Source of the DNA: Actinoplanes philippinensis
GTDB lineage: Bacteria; Actinomycetota; Actinomycetes; Mycobacteriales; Micromonosporaceae
Reading direction: 5' to 3'
Length of the DNA stretch: 64,000 bases
Assembly (NCBI RefSeq): GCF_900113015.1
Contig: NZ_FONV01000005.1
Location: 186,001 to 250,000, forward strand
Made by a program: the position numbers and the translations under genes
Notes under the pieces: generated by a model
What the model was told of the DNA's origin: nothing
The model's database searches: none
What the model saw: the letters and a program-made list of their open reading frames with translations, nothing else
In this document: in pieces, positions 47,094 to 54,981 of the stretch
How the letters are laid out: the number at the start of each line of letters is the position of its first letter
Numbering within the stretch: position 1 is the first letter of the stretch

Positions 47094-47525
47094 TCAGCGG
47101 CCGTCCACCGCGCCCGGCTCCCAGATCAGGATCTGGCGGTGGTGGGTGAAGCCGTTGCGCAGGTAGAAGTCGACAGCGCGACGACCGGAATGGACGGTCA
47201 CGTGCAACAGGCCCCGAGTGCGCGCCTCGGCCAGGATCGCGGCCATCATCGCGGCGCCGACACCCCGATTGCGGTGCTCCTCACGAACCATCACGGACTG
47301 GACGTCGCCGTACCGCCGGGTCGTCGACCCGTTGCCGGGCACCCGTTCGGCGACGAAGAGAAAGGCGCAGCCGATCACACGGCCGTCGATCTCGGCGACG
47401 AACGGCAGGTGGGTCTCCGCGTGGGAGAGGATCCATGCCGCGTACGCCGGAACGCCGTCCGCTTCGATGCCGCGCAACTCCGCGAGCGCCGCCACATCCG
47501 CCGGTCCCGCCATCCGCACGATCAC
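47094..47525 (-). CDS. GNAT family N-acetyltransferase
   Basis: A 143-residue GNAT acetyltransferase. The acetyl-CoA loop is VREEHRNRGVGAAMMAAILAEA, and the fold continues with VTVHSGRRAVDFYLRNGF. The N-terminus IVRMAGPADVAALAELR is typical. The acceptor is unknown. The start is GTG at 47525. It is divergent from the gene at 47728 and shares the 202-bp gap that holds that gene's promoter. Confidence 0.9.
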   Translation of the reverse strand: MIVRMAGPADVAALAELRGIEADGVPAYAAWILSHAETHLPFVAEIDGRVIGCAFLFVAERVPGNGSTTRRYGDVQSVMVREEHRNRGVGAAMMAAILAEARTRGLLHVTVHSGRRAVDFYLRNGFTHHRQILIWEPGAVDGR

Positions 47526-47606
47526 CGGCGGAGTCTAGCGCCGGAGCCTTCGGTCGCGGGCCGATGAACTCCGCCGCGGCCGGGTCGCCGGCGGCCGGTT
47601 TCCGCG

Positions 47607-47635
47607 TTGGGAATGTCGTACCCGTCGATTAGAAT
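47607..47635 (+). promoter_or_regulatory. Probable housekeeping-type promoter
   Basis: -35-like TTGGGA (47607-47612) and -10-like TAGAAT (47630-47635), separated by exactly 17 bp, oriented toward the gene at 47728. The predicted start near 47642 gives a leader of about 86 bases. Confidence 0.55.
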
Positions 47636-47645
47636 GTATGTACGA
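47630..47645. promoter_or_regulatory. Possible LexA (SOS) operator overlapping the -10
   Basis: TAGAATGTATGTACGA matches 11 of 14 positions of the Gram-positive SOS-box form CGAAC-RNRY-GTTYG and overlaps the promoter -10. Both arms carry mismatches, so it would be a weak operator at best. Confidence 0.3.
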
Positions 47646-47660
47646 AAGAGGGGACCTGAG

Positions 47661-47709
47661 CTGCGGATCTTCAGGCCTTCGGAGGCCCCTTGCGGCCTGA
47701 TTTCCGCAG
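47661..47709 (+). promoter_or_regulatory. Structured 5' leader hairpin
   Basis: Two-step stem: CTGCGGA (47661) pairs with TCCGCAG (47703-47709), and inside it CAGGCC (47672) pairs with GGCCTG (47694-47699). An alternative inner hairpin GGCCT-TCGG-AGGCC is also possible. It lies between the predicted transcription start and the ribosome binding site of the next gene. Confidence 0.55.
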
Positions 47710-47727
47710 TGCGAGCGAGGAGACGAC

Positions 47728-48393
47728 GTGACGATCTCGACCACCACCCCCGTGCCCGTGATCCCTCCCTACGCGACGATGCTCGGCTTCACCCGCTACG
47801 TGTCGCGCACCGGTCCGGCGAAGGCCACGTTCGTCGGCGGCCTGCGCAAGCAGCGGGAGCGCCGGAGCGGGTTCAACCCGCACGGCCAGCTGGTGAAAGC
47901 GCTGAAGGCCGACATCGCTTTCCGGACCGGCGGCAGCTACCTCGGCGGCGTGGTCGATGTGGTGAAGGACCGCTGGAAGCCGCTGTACGAGACGCTGCGC
48001 GCCGGCGCCCGTACCTATCTGGCCTCGCTCGGCGACCCTGAGCAGGTCAATCTCGCGCAGACCCGCGACGCGATCGCCACTGTCGGCCCCCTGGCTGTGA
48101 AGATCAACCCGCACTTCGGGCTGCGCTACGACGACGGGCGGCGCGAGGCCGTCCGCCTCCACTTCGACGAGGAGCCGCCGAGCCCCGAGGCCGCGACGGC
48201 GATGCTCCACCTGATGGCCCGCCACATGGACCAGATCCTGCCCAACGCCGAGCCGGTCCTGGTCGACCTGCGCCGGGGCGTCGCCCACCGCATCGACCGG
48301 TCGGCCCGCCCGGGCGACGTCGAGAGCTGGCTGGCCGGCGAGGCGGCGGCCTTCACCGCCATGTGGGCCGCGACCGCGTCCCCAGCCGCCTGA
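47728..48393 (+). CDS. Conserved hypothetical protein with structured upstream leader
   Basis: A 221-residue soluble protein that I do not recognise. It has a proline-containing start (TISTTTPVPVIPPYATMLG), a basic region GLRKQRERRSGFNPHGQ, and a mixed alpha/beta second half with GLRYDDGRREAVRLHFDEEPP and MLHLMARHMDQILP. No signal peptide, membrane segment or catalytic motif is evident. GTG 47728 follows a GGAGA ribosome binding site. The gene has its own promoter, a possible SOS-like operator and a long leader hairpin, so it may be conditionally expressed. Confidence 0.75.
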   Translation: MTISTTTPVPVIPPYATMLGFTRYVSRTGPAKATFVGGLRKQRERRSGFNPHGQLVKALKADIAFRTGGSYLGGVVDVVKDRWKPLYETLRAGARTYLASLGDPEQVNLAQTRDAIATVGPLAVKINPHFGLRYDDGRREAVRLHFDEEPPSPEAATAMLHLMARHMDQILPNAEPVLVDLRRGVAHRIDRSARPGDVESWLAGEAAAFTAMWAATASPAA

Positions 48394-48939
48394 CCCTGCC
48401 CTGCTCCGGCCGGGCGCATGCCACCCCACGCGCCCGGCCGGCCCATTTCCCACGCGTGGCCGGCCGCCCACCCCACACGCCCGGCCGATCCATTTCACAC
48501 ACGCGGCTGGCCGCCCCACCCCACGCGTCCGGCCGATCCATTTCCCACACGCGGCTGGCCCGCTCGACCCCACACGCCCCGCCGACCCATTTCCCACACG
48601 TGGCCGGCCGCCCCACCTCACACGCCCCGCCGACCCATTTCACACACGCGGCTGGCCCGCCCCACCCCACCCCAAACGCCCGGCCGGCCCATTTCCCACG
48701 CGTGGCCAGCCGCCCGACCCCACACGCCCCGCCGACCCATTTCACACACGCGACTGGCCGCCCCACCCCACACGCCCGCCGGCCCGCTCGCTCCGCACGC
48801 TCGGCCGCCCGGAGAGCTCCTGCCAGCCGCCCGGGAGAGCCCGCCGGCCGCCTCTCTGCGCTGGTCTGCGCACGCGTCGGCGGGTTGGCGGGCCGTGACC
48901 CGTGTCGCCCTCCGGCGGGCAGCGGCTAAGCTGCCTGGC
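48394..48939. other. Intergenic region dominated by the 48-bp array
   Basis: 546 bp between the hypothetical gene and the EamA leader peptide. Most is the tandem array. The remaining 165 bp are GC-rich, with a possible -10 (TAAGCT, 48927-48932) seven bases before the leader GTG. Long open frames here are by-products of the repeat composition. Confidence 0.65.
48421..48775. repeat. About 48-bp tandem repeat array (seven copies)
   Basis: The cattt landmark recurs at 48444, 48491, 48539, 48588, 48636, 48690 and 48738, i.e. spacings of 47-49 bp with one of 54. Each unit contains acacgc-ccggccg, a ccattt-cacac element and gcggctggccgcccc. Copies differ by small substitutions and indels, suggesting an older array than the 34-bp one. 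Confidence 0.88.
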
Positions 48940-48981
48940 GTGAGTCCCTTCCCCGGCGTTCTGCCGCCGCCGCGCTCCTGA
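48940..48981 (+). CDS. Leader peptide VSPFPGVLPPPRS (13 aa) of the EamA transporter gene
   Basis: A 13-codon frame, GTG at 48940 and TGA at 48979-48981, located 100 bp upstream of the transporter start. No ribosome binding site precedes it, but TAAGCT ends 7 bp upstream, the spacing expected for a leaderless transcript starting at the GTG. It contains three consecutive Pro codons (residues 9-11), a known class of ribosome-stalling sequence. Its last codons lie within the first arm of a set of four alternating complementary segments, so ribosome position on this frame should determine the downstream RNA structure. Confidence 0.55.
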   Translation: MSPFPGVLPPPRS

Positions 48982-49078
48982 CCGGAGCGCCGCCGCGCCG
49001 ATTCAGCACCGGCTGATCGGCTGCTTTGCCTTGCGCTCCGTCGCCGTTCTCTGACGACTCACTCTTTTCTCGGAGCGC
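48972..49078 (+). promoter_or_regulatory. Translational attenuator-like element upstream of the EamA gene
   Basis: Four segments: 1 GCGCTCC (48972-48978), 2 CGGAGCGC (48983-48990), 3 GCGCTCCG (49033-49040), 4 CGGAGCGC (49071-49078). Pairing 1:2 has 7 bp with a 5-base loop, 3:4 has 9 bp including one flanking T:A, and 2:3 has 8 bp. Segment 4 contains the GGAG ribosome binding site of the transporter (GTG 49081). With 1:2 and 3:4 formed the site is hidden; if a ribosome covers segment 1, 2:3 can form and expose it. This is the logic of ErmC-type attenuation. Confidence 0.6.
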
Positions 49079-49080
49079 AC

Positions 49081-50277
49081 GTGTTCATCTCGTACTTCTC
49101 GTCTGTCTTCTCGTCGGCCACGGCCGGCGCCCGGCTCAGCCTGTTGCAGGTGTCCGCGGCCGGGATCCTCTGGGGCACCGCCGGTGTCGTCGTGCAGGTT
49201 GTCGCCGGGCACACCGGGCTCGGGGCGCTGGCGATCGGTTTCTACCGGCTCGCCGTCGCCGCCGTCGTTCTGCTGGTCATCGGGTGGCCGTCGCGGCGGC
49301 GGATCGCGGCGGCGTTCCGTGGCGCGCCGGCCGCGGTCGTCGCCGCCGGGGTCGGGCTCGCCGCCTATCAGGGCCTCTACTTCGTGGCCGTCCGGCTGAG
49401 CGGCGTCAGCATCGCCACCGTGGTCAGCCTCGGCATCGCGCCCGTGCTGCTGAGCGCCTGGGAGACGCTACGCACCAGGCAACGGCCCAGCATCGCGACC
49501 ATGATCGCCTCGGCAGCGGCGATCGGTGGCCTGGTCCTGATCGGCGGGGCCACCGCCGGATCGGGCGCAACCACCGGACCAGGCGCGACCACCGGACCGG
49601 GCGCCTCCGCCGCCGGCCTCGGTCTGCTGGCCGCCATCGGCTCGGGCATCGTCTATGCCGCGTCGACCGCGCTCAGCCGCCACACCACCCAGGGCGTGGA
49701 ACCGCTCACCCTGACGACCCTGTCGTGCGCGATCGGGGCGATCGCAATCCTGCCGATCGCCGCCGTCGAAGGCCTGGCGTTCATCCCGCAGGCCGGGCCG
49801 GTCGCTCTGCTGATCTATGCGGGCGCGATCACCACGGCCCTGGCGTATGCGCTGTTCTACACGGGCCTGCGGCGCATCTCCGGCAGCGTGGCCGTGGTGG
49901 TCACCCTCCTCGAACCGCTCACCGCAGCGCTCCTCGCCGTACTCCTGATCGATGAGCCTCTCGGTCTTGCGACGATGATCGGAGGGTTGTTGCTGCTCGG
50001 GGCTGTGGCGACGCTCTACCTGGATGCGGACGGCGCCCCGGAGCCGGCGCCGCTGCCCGCCGACCCGATCGGCACGCCGTCCGCCGGCCCGGCCTCCGAT
50101 CCGGGTCTTCTCGGAGCGGGTCCCGCCACACCGGAGCCGGCCGGCGAGACCTCGGCCGACACACCGGATCCCGCCGGCGAGACCCCGGCCGACACACCGG
50201 ATCCGGTCGGCGGGACCTCGGCCGGCACACCGGATCCGGTCGGCGGGACCTCGGCCGGCATGCCGATCCGGGGCTGA
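49081..50277 (+). CDS. EamA/DMT family transporter
   Basis: A 398-residue drug/metabolite transporter with two EamA halves and about ten membrane segments. Markers are AAGILWGTAGVVVQVVAG, IGFYRLAVAAVVLLVIGWPS, GLYFVAVRLSGVSIATVVSLG, and in the second half YALFYTGLRRISGSVAVVVTLLEPL (core FYTGLRRI and TLLEPL) with LIDEPLGLATMIGG. A Gly/Thr repeat (GATTGPGATTGPG) sits between the halves, and the last ~75 residues are a Pro/Asp-rich cytoplasmic tail with an 11-residue repeat. Members export amino acids, drugs or nucleosides. The start is GTG at 49081, controlled by the leader peptide and hairpins upstream. Confidence 0.9.
   Translation: MFISYFSSVFSSATAGARLSLLQVSAAGILWGTAGVVVQVVAGHTGLGALAIGFYRLAVAAVVLLVIGWPSRRRIAAAFRGAPAAVVAAGVGLAAYQGLYFVAVRLSGVSIATVVSLGIAPVLLSAWETLRTRQRPSIATMIASAAAIGGLVLIGGATAGSGATTGPGATTGPGASAAGLGLLAAIGSGIVYAASTALSRHTTQGVEPLTLTTLSCAIGAIAILPIAAVEGLAFIPQAGPVALLIYAGAITTALAYALFYTGLRRISGSVAVVVTLLEPLTAALLAVLLIDEPLGLATMIGGLLLLGAVATLYLDADGAPEPAPLPADPIGTPSAGPASDPGLLGAGPATPEPAGETSADTPDPAGETPADTPDPVGGTSAGTPDPVGGTSAGMPIRG
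50144..50260. repeat. In-frame 33-bp repeat in the EamA C-terminal tail
   Basis: About three and a half units of 33 bp encoding PDPVGGTSAGT-like elevenmers. The final unit is altered just before the stop codon. Confidence 0.85.
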
Positions 50278-50278
50278 G

Positions 50279-50319
50279 GACGCGGCCGGTCGTGGGGTGG
50301 TCCCGCGACCGGCCGCGTC
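50279..50319 (+). terminator. Strong hairpin terminator after the EamA gene
   Basis: A perfect 14-bp inverted repeat, GACGCGGCCGGTCG (50279-50292) and CGACCGGCCGCGTC (50306-50319), with a 13-base loop. It starts two bases past the stop codon and has no T-run. Confidence 0.8.
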
Positions 50320-50642
50320 ACCACCCGTCGTTGTCCGCCGGGGCCGATCGGCGTTTCGAGGATCTCGGGAGGGATCGGGCGCCTGGCCTGGTTCTTGCAT
50401 GTTGTGCCGGGCCGCCGGGCTCGCGGGTTGATCTTCGCGGGAGCCCGGACGCCGGTGCGAAACACCGGCCGCACCGGGACGGACGGCACGGCCGTGGACG
50501 AGGTGGCCATCCCCGTGGTGCCAGGACGGGAGAGGGGTGGACATTTTCCGGGTTGCGGCGCGGGAACGGCTTAGGTGCAGCGCGGTTGCGACGATGACTC
50601 CTGTTGTCAGGGTGAAGGCGTTACCTCGGAGGGCGTTCGGCC
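50320..50642. other. Upstream region of the beta-propeller gene
   Basis: 323 bp with no supportable gene. It presumably holds the promoter of the downstream gene, whose GGAGGG ribosome binding site is at 50628-50633. No clear -35/-10 pair was identified. Confidence 0.5.
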
Positions 50643-51671
50643 ATGGGGAAGCTCGGTCAGATGGCGGGAAGCGTGACGCTGGCGGCGGCGGTGGGTCTGA
50701 GCGGCTCGCAGGCCCTGCCCGCCCTGGCGAGGGCGACGCCGGGCGATCCGGCGCCGGCAGCGGGCACGGGTCGGCCGGCGGCGCCGGTCGAGGCGGGGCT
50801 GCCCGATCCGGTGGCGTTCGTACGGGACGGGGACGTCTACGTCAGCAAGGGCGCGACCGAACAGCGGCTCACCACCGGTGGTGGACATGCCCGGCCGCGG
50901 TGGTCGCCGGACGGTCGGCAGATCGCCGTGCTGAACAGGGGGCAGGTCTGGGTCATGAAGGCGGACGGCAGTGGACAGCGGCGGCTGAGCACCCGTCCGG
51001 CGGGTGGGCCGTCGTGGTCGCCGGACGGGAAGTGGATCGCGTTCGCGTCGCTGTCCTGCACCGGTGGGCCCGGCGTGTACCGGATCTCGGCGACAGCGGG
51101 CGGGGCGAAGCCGGAGGTGCTGTTCCCCCGGGACTGCCGTGGGGAGAAGCTGCCGGAGGAGACGACGGCCGGGCCTGCCACCGGGTCGCTGCGGGAACGG
51201 CTGCAGTACGACAACGCGGTGGCCTGGTCCCCGGACGGCATCCGGGTGGCGTTCCGGGGTGGGGACTGCGAGTCGACGTACGACGCCTGCCTGAGCATCG
51301 GGACGGTGGCGACCGGCGAGGAGCAGACCGTCGCCGCTTACGGCGGCGGAGGTACGCAGAACCGGGGCTTCGCGGTGGTGCCGAGCTGGCGTCCGGACGG
51401 GGTGAAGCTGTCCTGGACCGCCTACGAGGAGGGTGAGACGGCCGCCGGGAACAAGCCGGTTCACCTGGTCGAGTACGACACGGCCACCGGGGCCGAGCGG
51501 ACCGTCGGGAGCGCGCTCGACCGTGAGTTGTCCTATGCCGACTCCGGCCACGCGGTCGTCACCAGCCGCAACAACGGTGGATCGTGGCTCACCGTCCTCC
51601 GCCTGTCCGACGGGACGCGCACCCTGCTCCGCTCCGGCTCGCAGCCGAGCGTCCGGCCCCGGCCCCACTGA
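50643..51671 (+). CDS. Secreted TolB-like beta-propeller protein (PD40 repeats)
   Basis: A 342-residue protein with a signal-like N-terminus (MGKLGQMAGSVTLAAAVGLSG) and an Ala/Pro spacer, followed by WD40-like/PD40 blades. Repeat signatures are ARPRWSPDGRQIAVLN, GPSWSPDGKWIAFAS, AVAWSPDGIRVAFRG and VPSWRPDGVKLSW. One pair of blades carries Cys that may form a disulfide (FASLSC, FPRDC). The fold usually mediates binding. ATG 50643 lies 9 bp after GGAGGG. The gene appears monocistronic, preceded by a terminator. Confidence 0.87.
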   Translation: MGKLGQMAGSVTLAAAVGLSGSQALPALARATPGDPAPAAGTGRPAAPVEAGLPDPVAFVRDGDVYVSKGATEQRLTTGGGHARPRWSPDGRQIAVLNRGQVWVMKADGSGQRRLSTRPAGGPSWSPDGKWIAFASLSCTGGPGVYRISATAGGAKPEVLFPRDCRGEKLPEETTAGPATGSLRERLQYDNAVAWSPDGIRVAFRGGDCESTYDACLSIGTVATGEEQTVAAYGGGGTQNRGFAVVPSWRPDGVKLSWTAYEEGETAAGNKPVHLVEYDTATGAERTVGSALDRELSYADSGHAVVTSRNNGGSWLTVLRLSDGTRTLLRSGSQPSVRPRPH

Positions 51672-51802
51672 CCGGCGGAGCAAGCCGCCGCACGAAGCGA
51701 CGACCGCCGCGGCCACGCCAAGCGGTCCGAGCGCGTCCGCCGGGCACCGCCCGCCACGGGATTTCGCGCCGGCCGGGGGCGGGTTCTATCGTTGGCCGCG
51801 CC

Positions 51803-52483
51803 ATGAGTGAGACCGAAGCACCCGCAGCCAGGCCTATCCGCACCTTTCACCCGCGCCGTGGGCGGATGAGCAGCCGCCACGCCGACGCGCATGCGGCGCT
51901 GTGGCCACGGTTCGGGCTGACGGTGGTCGACGGGGACCGTACCCCCTTGGATCTTGTGGAGTTGTTCGGCCGGGACGTGCCGGTGGTCCTGGAGATCGGG
52001 TTCGGGATGGGGGACGCGACCGCGGCCATGGCCGCGGCGGATCCCGCGCGGGGGTATCTCGGGGTCGAGGTGCACACGCCCGGCATCGGCAACCTGCTGG
52101 CGCTCACCGGCGAGCTGGGGCTCGACAACGTGCGCGTGGCCTGCGGCGATGCGATGCAGCTGGTGCACCGGATCGAGCCGGCGAGCCTGGACGCGGTGCA
52201 CGTGTTCTTCCCGGATCCGTGGCCGAAGGCCCGTCACCACAAGCGGCGCCTGATCCAGCCGTCGAACGTGGCTCTGCTGCGCGACCGGCTCCGCCCGGGT
52301 GGGGTGCTGCACTGCGCCACCGACTGGCCGGAGTATGCGGAGGCGATGGCGGAGACGCTCGACGCCGATCCGGGCCTGCGGCGACTGCCGGAAACGCCAC
52401 ACGGCCGGCCGGAGACGAAGTTCGAGCGGCGCGGCGCCGCGGCGGGCCGTCCGATCACCGATCTGCGGTACGAACGCCGCTGA
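51803..52483 (+). CDS. trmB: tRNA (guanine-N7-)-methyltransferase
   Basis: A 226-residue TrmB that methylates G46 of tRNA. Family motifs are VVLEIGFGMGDATAAMAAAD (SAM site), GYLGVEVHTPGIGNLL, DAVHVFFPDPWPKARHHKRRL with the catalytic Asp, and the C-terminal TKFERRG. The N-terminal RTFHPRRGRMSSRHADA is the usual RSFxxRxGRxT-type opening. ATG 51803 is chosen because the upstream open frame is antisense-like and unconserved. No ribosome binding site is evident; TATCGT ends 10 bp upstream, so the mRNA leader may be very short. Confidence 0.95.
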   Translation: MSETEAPAARPIRTFHPRRGRMSSRHADAHAALWPRFGLTVVDGDRTPLDLVELFGRDVPVVLEIGFGMGDATAAMAAADPARGYLGVEVHTPGIGNLLALTGELGLDNVRVACGDAMQLVHRIEPASLDAVHVFFPDPWPKARHHKRRLIQPSNVALLRDRLRPGGVLHCATDWPEYAEAMAETLDADPGLRRLPETPHGRPETKFERRGAAAGRPITDLRYERR

Positions 52484-52790
52484 ACCCGGCCGCACCGATG
52501 CCGGGCAAGAGCCGGCCGGGCGAATACCGGCCCGCGCGTATGAAGACCGGGCGAAGGCCGACCCACGCGGGCCGACCCGGGCCGAGGCCGACCCACGCGG
52601 GCAGACCCGCGCCGAGGCCGACCCGGGCCGGAGCGCTGCGGAATCGGGGGCAAAGGGTCCGGCGGAAGCGGCCGACACTGAAGGTTGTGGGGTGGATCTC
52701 AGTCCCCCGCCGTGAAGGGCCGGAGCGCGCGCCGCCGTATTTGCCGGTTTTAGCCCTTTCGCGCATCTAGGCTTGAGGTGGAGGTCGGCC
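52484..52790. other. Intergenic region trmB to histidine kinase
   Basis: 307 bp without a credible gene. It contains the short 30-bp repeat and, near its end, an A/T-richer patch (ttgccggttttagccc, 52741-52756) that may be the kinase promoter. Confidence 0.5.
52557..52632. repeat. 30-bp repeat, about two and a half copies
   Basis: Units gccgacccacgcgggc-gaccc start at 52557 and 52587, and a partial copy begins at 52617. Non-coding in this position. Confidence 0.75.
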
Positions 52791-54941
52791 ATGCGGCGAG
52801 AAGGCCCCGGCGATGCCGGGCGGTCCGGACGGACGCACGCGGCGGAAGCCGCGGTTCCCGCACGCACGGCCGAGCCTTACGGGGGGACGGCCGTCGACGA
52901 GCACCCACGCTCGCCGGCGGCCGCCCGCTTTCTCGGGTCCTCCCCGCATCGTGGTGTCCTCACCAGCGGATCCGCCGACCAGCTGGCGGCCCTGACCGCG
53001 CGGGCGGCGAGCGCGCCGAGCGCCTGTGTGCAGTTCGTCGAGGGCGAGAGGCTGCGGTTGTACGGCAGCTGGGGCCTGGCCGCCGACTGGGACGAGGTGA
53101 GCCACACCGATCTGGGCACATCGCTCGGCGGGATCGTGGTACGGACCGGCGGCACCCTGGCGGTGACGGACGCGCTGGCCGACGACCGGGTGCCGGCCGG
53201 GACGCTGCGCGAGCACGGTGGCGCCTACCTGGGCTATCCGGTGCACGACCGTCGGGGCCGGGTGCTCGGGGTGTGCTGCGCCTACGACCACCGGCCGCGG
53301 GAGTGGACGGCCGAGCAGGTCGCCGCGGTGGCGGAGGCGGCCGAGGTGGCGACGCTGCTGATCGGGGAGCAACTGGCCCGGCACGAGCTGGAGCAGCAGC
53401 ACCGGTTTCTGGACGCGGTGCTGGACAGCCTGCACGACGGGGTGACCGCGTGTGACGCCGACGGGCGGGTGGTGTTCGTCAACGAGCGGATGCGCCGGCT
53501 GTGGGGTGACTCGCCGGTGGAGGACGTGACGGGGCTGGCCGACGGTTCGGGGGTGCCGCTGCTCCGGGAGGAGCTGGGGCTGTTCCGGGCGCTGCGCGGC
53601 GAACAGGTCCGTGACGAGCCGATCGCCGCGCACGGGCGGAGCCGCCGGACCAGGTTCTTCCTGATGGACGCGCAGCCGATCCGCGGGCGGGACGGCCGGG
53701 TGGTGGGGGCCGTGCAGGCGGTGCAGGACGTGACCCGGCAGCGGCGGGCCGAGCGGTTCCGCAGTTGTGAGCTGGCCGTGACGACGGCGCTGGCCGGGGC
53801 GCCGAGCATCGAGGCGGCCGGGCCGCGGGTGCTGGAGGCGGTGGTCGCGACCCTGGACTGGGTGCACGCCGAGCTGTGGATGGTCGACGACGGTACGATC
53901 CGGGCGGCAGCTCGATGGAGCATGCCGGGCTGGCCGTCGGGGATTCCGGTGCCGGAGCGGCTGGCGTACGGGCAGGGGCTGGCCGGCCGGGCCTGGCAGG
54001 TGGACAAGCCGCTGTGGATCCGGGACGTGGGCCGCCCGCAGAGCCTGATCTCCCCGGACACGTCGGCGGACCGGCTGCACACGGCGCTGGCGATCCCGGT
54101 GCACGACGGTGCGGGGCCGATCGGGGTGCTGACCGTGTTCGCCGACTCGGTGGAGGATCCGGAGGACGAGCTGGTCGCGCTGATGTCGGGGATCGCCGCG
54201 CATCTGGGGCAGTTCGTGGAGCGCCGCCGGGTGGAGGATCTGCAGCGGCAGCTGACCCGCAGCAAGAACGAGTATCTGGCGTTGATCGGGCACGAGCTGC
54301 GGACACCGTTGACGTCCATCAGCGCCTACACCGAGCTGCTGCGTGAGGCGGACGAGGCGACGCTGGTACGGGACGGCCCACGCCTGATCGCGGTGATCGA
54401 GCGCAACACGAACCAGCTCCGGGAGATCATCAACGAGCTGCTGGAGCTGTCGGCGCTGGACGCGGGACACGCTGACGTACGGCGTACCCCCATGGATCTT
54501 GCCGAAGTGGTCCGTGAGGTGGTGGACCGGGCGCGGGCGGCGATCGACGGCGCGCCCGTGGTGATCGACACGGACCTGCCCGGTGAGTTGATCGTGCCGG
54601 GCGATCGGGACCGGCTGCGGCACATCGTGGAGAAGCTGCTGGGCAGCGCAGTCCGGTTCAGTCCGGACGGCGGGCACGTGGCGGTGTCGCTGCGCAGCAC
54701 CGGGCGGACGGCCGAGCTGGCCGTGTCGGACGCGGCCGGGGATGTGCCGCACGCCGAGCGGGAACAGCTGTTCACCGGTCATTTCCGGACGGCCCGCGGC
54801 CACGACCGGGTGCTGCCGGGCAGCGGCCTGGGCCTGACCCTGAGCCGCGCCGTGGTGGAGCGGCATCACGGCAGCATCGAGCTGACCGGCGGGGACGGCG
54901 GCACAACGGTGCTGGTCCGGCTGCCGCTGGAGGTCAGATGA
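52791..54941 (+). CDS. Multi-domain GAF-PAS-GAF sensor histidine kinase
   Basis: A 716-residue soluble kinase without membrane helices. Order: a disordered N-terminus (1-50), GAF domain (~60-200, ending VCCAYDHRPREWTAEQ), PAS domain (~215-320, LDSLHDGVTACDADGRVVFVN), second GAF (~330-480, YGQGLAGRAWQVDKPLWI), HisKA (~500, LIGHELRTPLTSISAYTELL with the phospho-acceptor His) and HATPase (~600-716, GSGLGLTLSRAVVERHHG). The HATPase N-box looks degenerate: RHIVEKLLGSAVRFSPDGG has Ser where Asn is usual (LxNA), so ATP binding may be altered. ATG 52791 follows GGAGG. No adjacent response regulator, so it is an orphan kinase. Confidence 0.9.
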   Translation: MRREGPGDAGRSGRTHAAEAAVPARTAEPYGGTAVDEHPRSPAAARFLGSSPHRGVLTSGSADQLAALTARAASAPSACVQFVEGERLRLYGSWGLAADWDEVSHTDLGTSLGGIVVRTGGTLAVTDALADDRVPAGTLREHGGAYLGYPVHDRRGRVLGVCCAYDHRPREWTAEQVAAVAEAAEVATLLIGEQLARHELEQQHRFLDAVLDSLHDGVTACDADGRVVFVNERMRRLWGDSPVEDVTGLADGSGVPLLREELGLFRALRGEQVRDEPIAAHGRSRRTRFFLMDAQPIRGRDGRVVGAVQAVQDVTRQRRAERFRSCELAVTTALAGAPSIEAAGPRVLEAVVATLDWVHAELWMVDDGTIRAAARWSMPGWPSGIPVPERLAYGQGLAGRAWQVDKPLWIRDVGRPQSLISPDTSADRLHTALAIPVHDGAGPIGVLTVFADSVEDPEDELVALMSGIAAHLGQFVERRRVEDLQRQLTRSKNEYLALIGHELRTPLTSISAYTELLREADEATLVRDGPRLIAVIERNTNQLREIINELLELSALDAGHADVRRTPMDLAEVVREVVDRARAAIDGAPVVIDTDLPGELIVPGDRDRLRHIVEKLLGSAVRFSPDGGHVAVSLRSTGRTAELAVSDAAGDVPHAEREQLFTGHFRTARGHDRVLPGSGLGLTLSRAVVERHHGSIELTGGDGGTTVLVRLPLEVR

Positions 54942-54981
54942 AGGCCCCGAGCCCCGAGCCCCGCCGGACGTCGGGTGAGGT

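Noticed and set aside
48421..48930. Long open frames across the 48-bp repeat, on both strands
   Set aside because: Their sequence is only the repeated unit translated (His/Pro/Thr or Gly/Trp-rich), with no ribosome binding site or domain.
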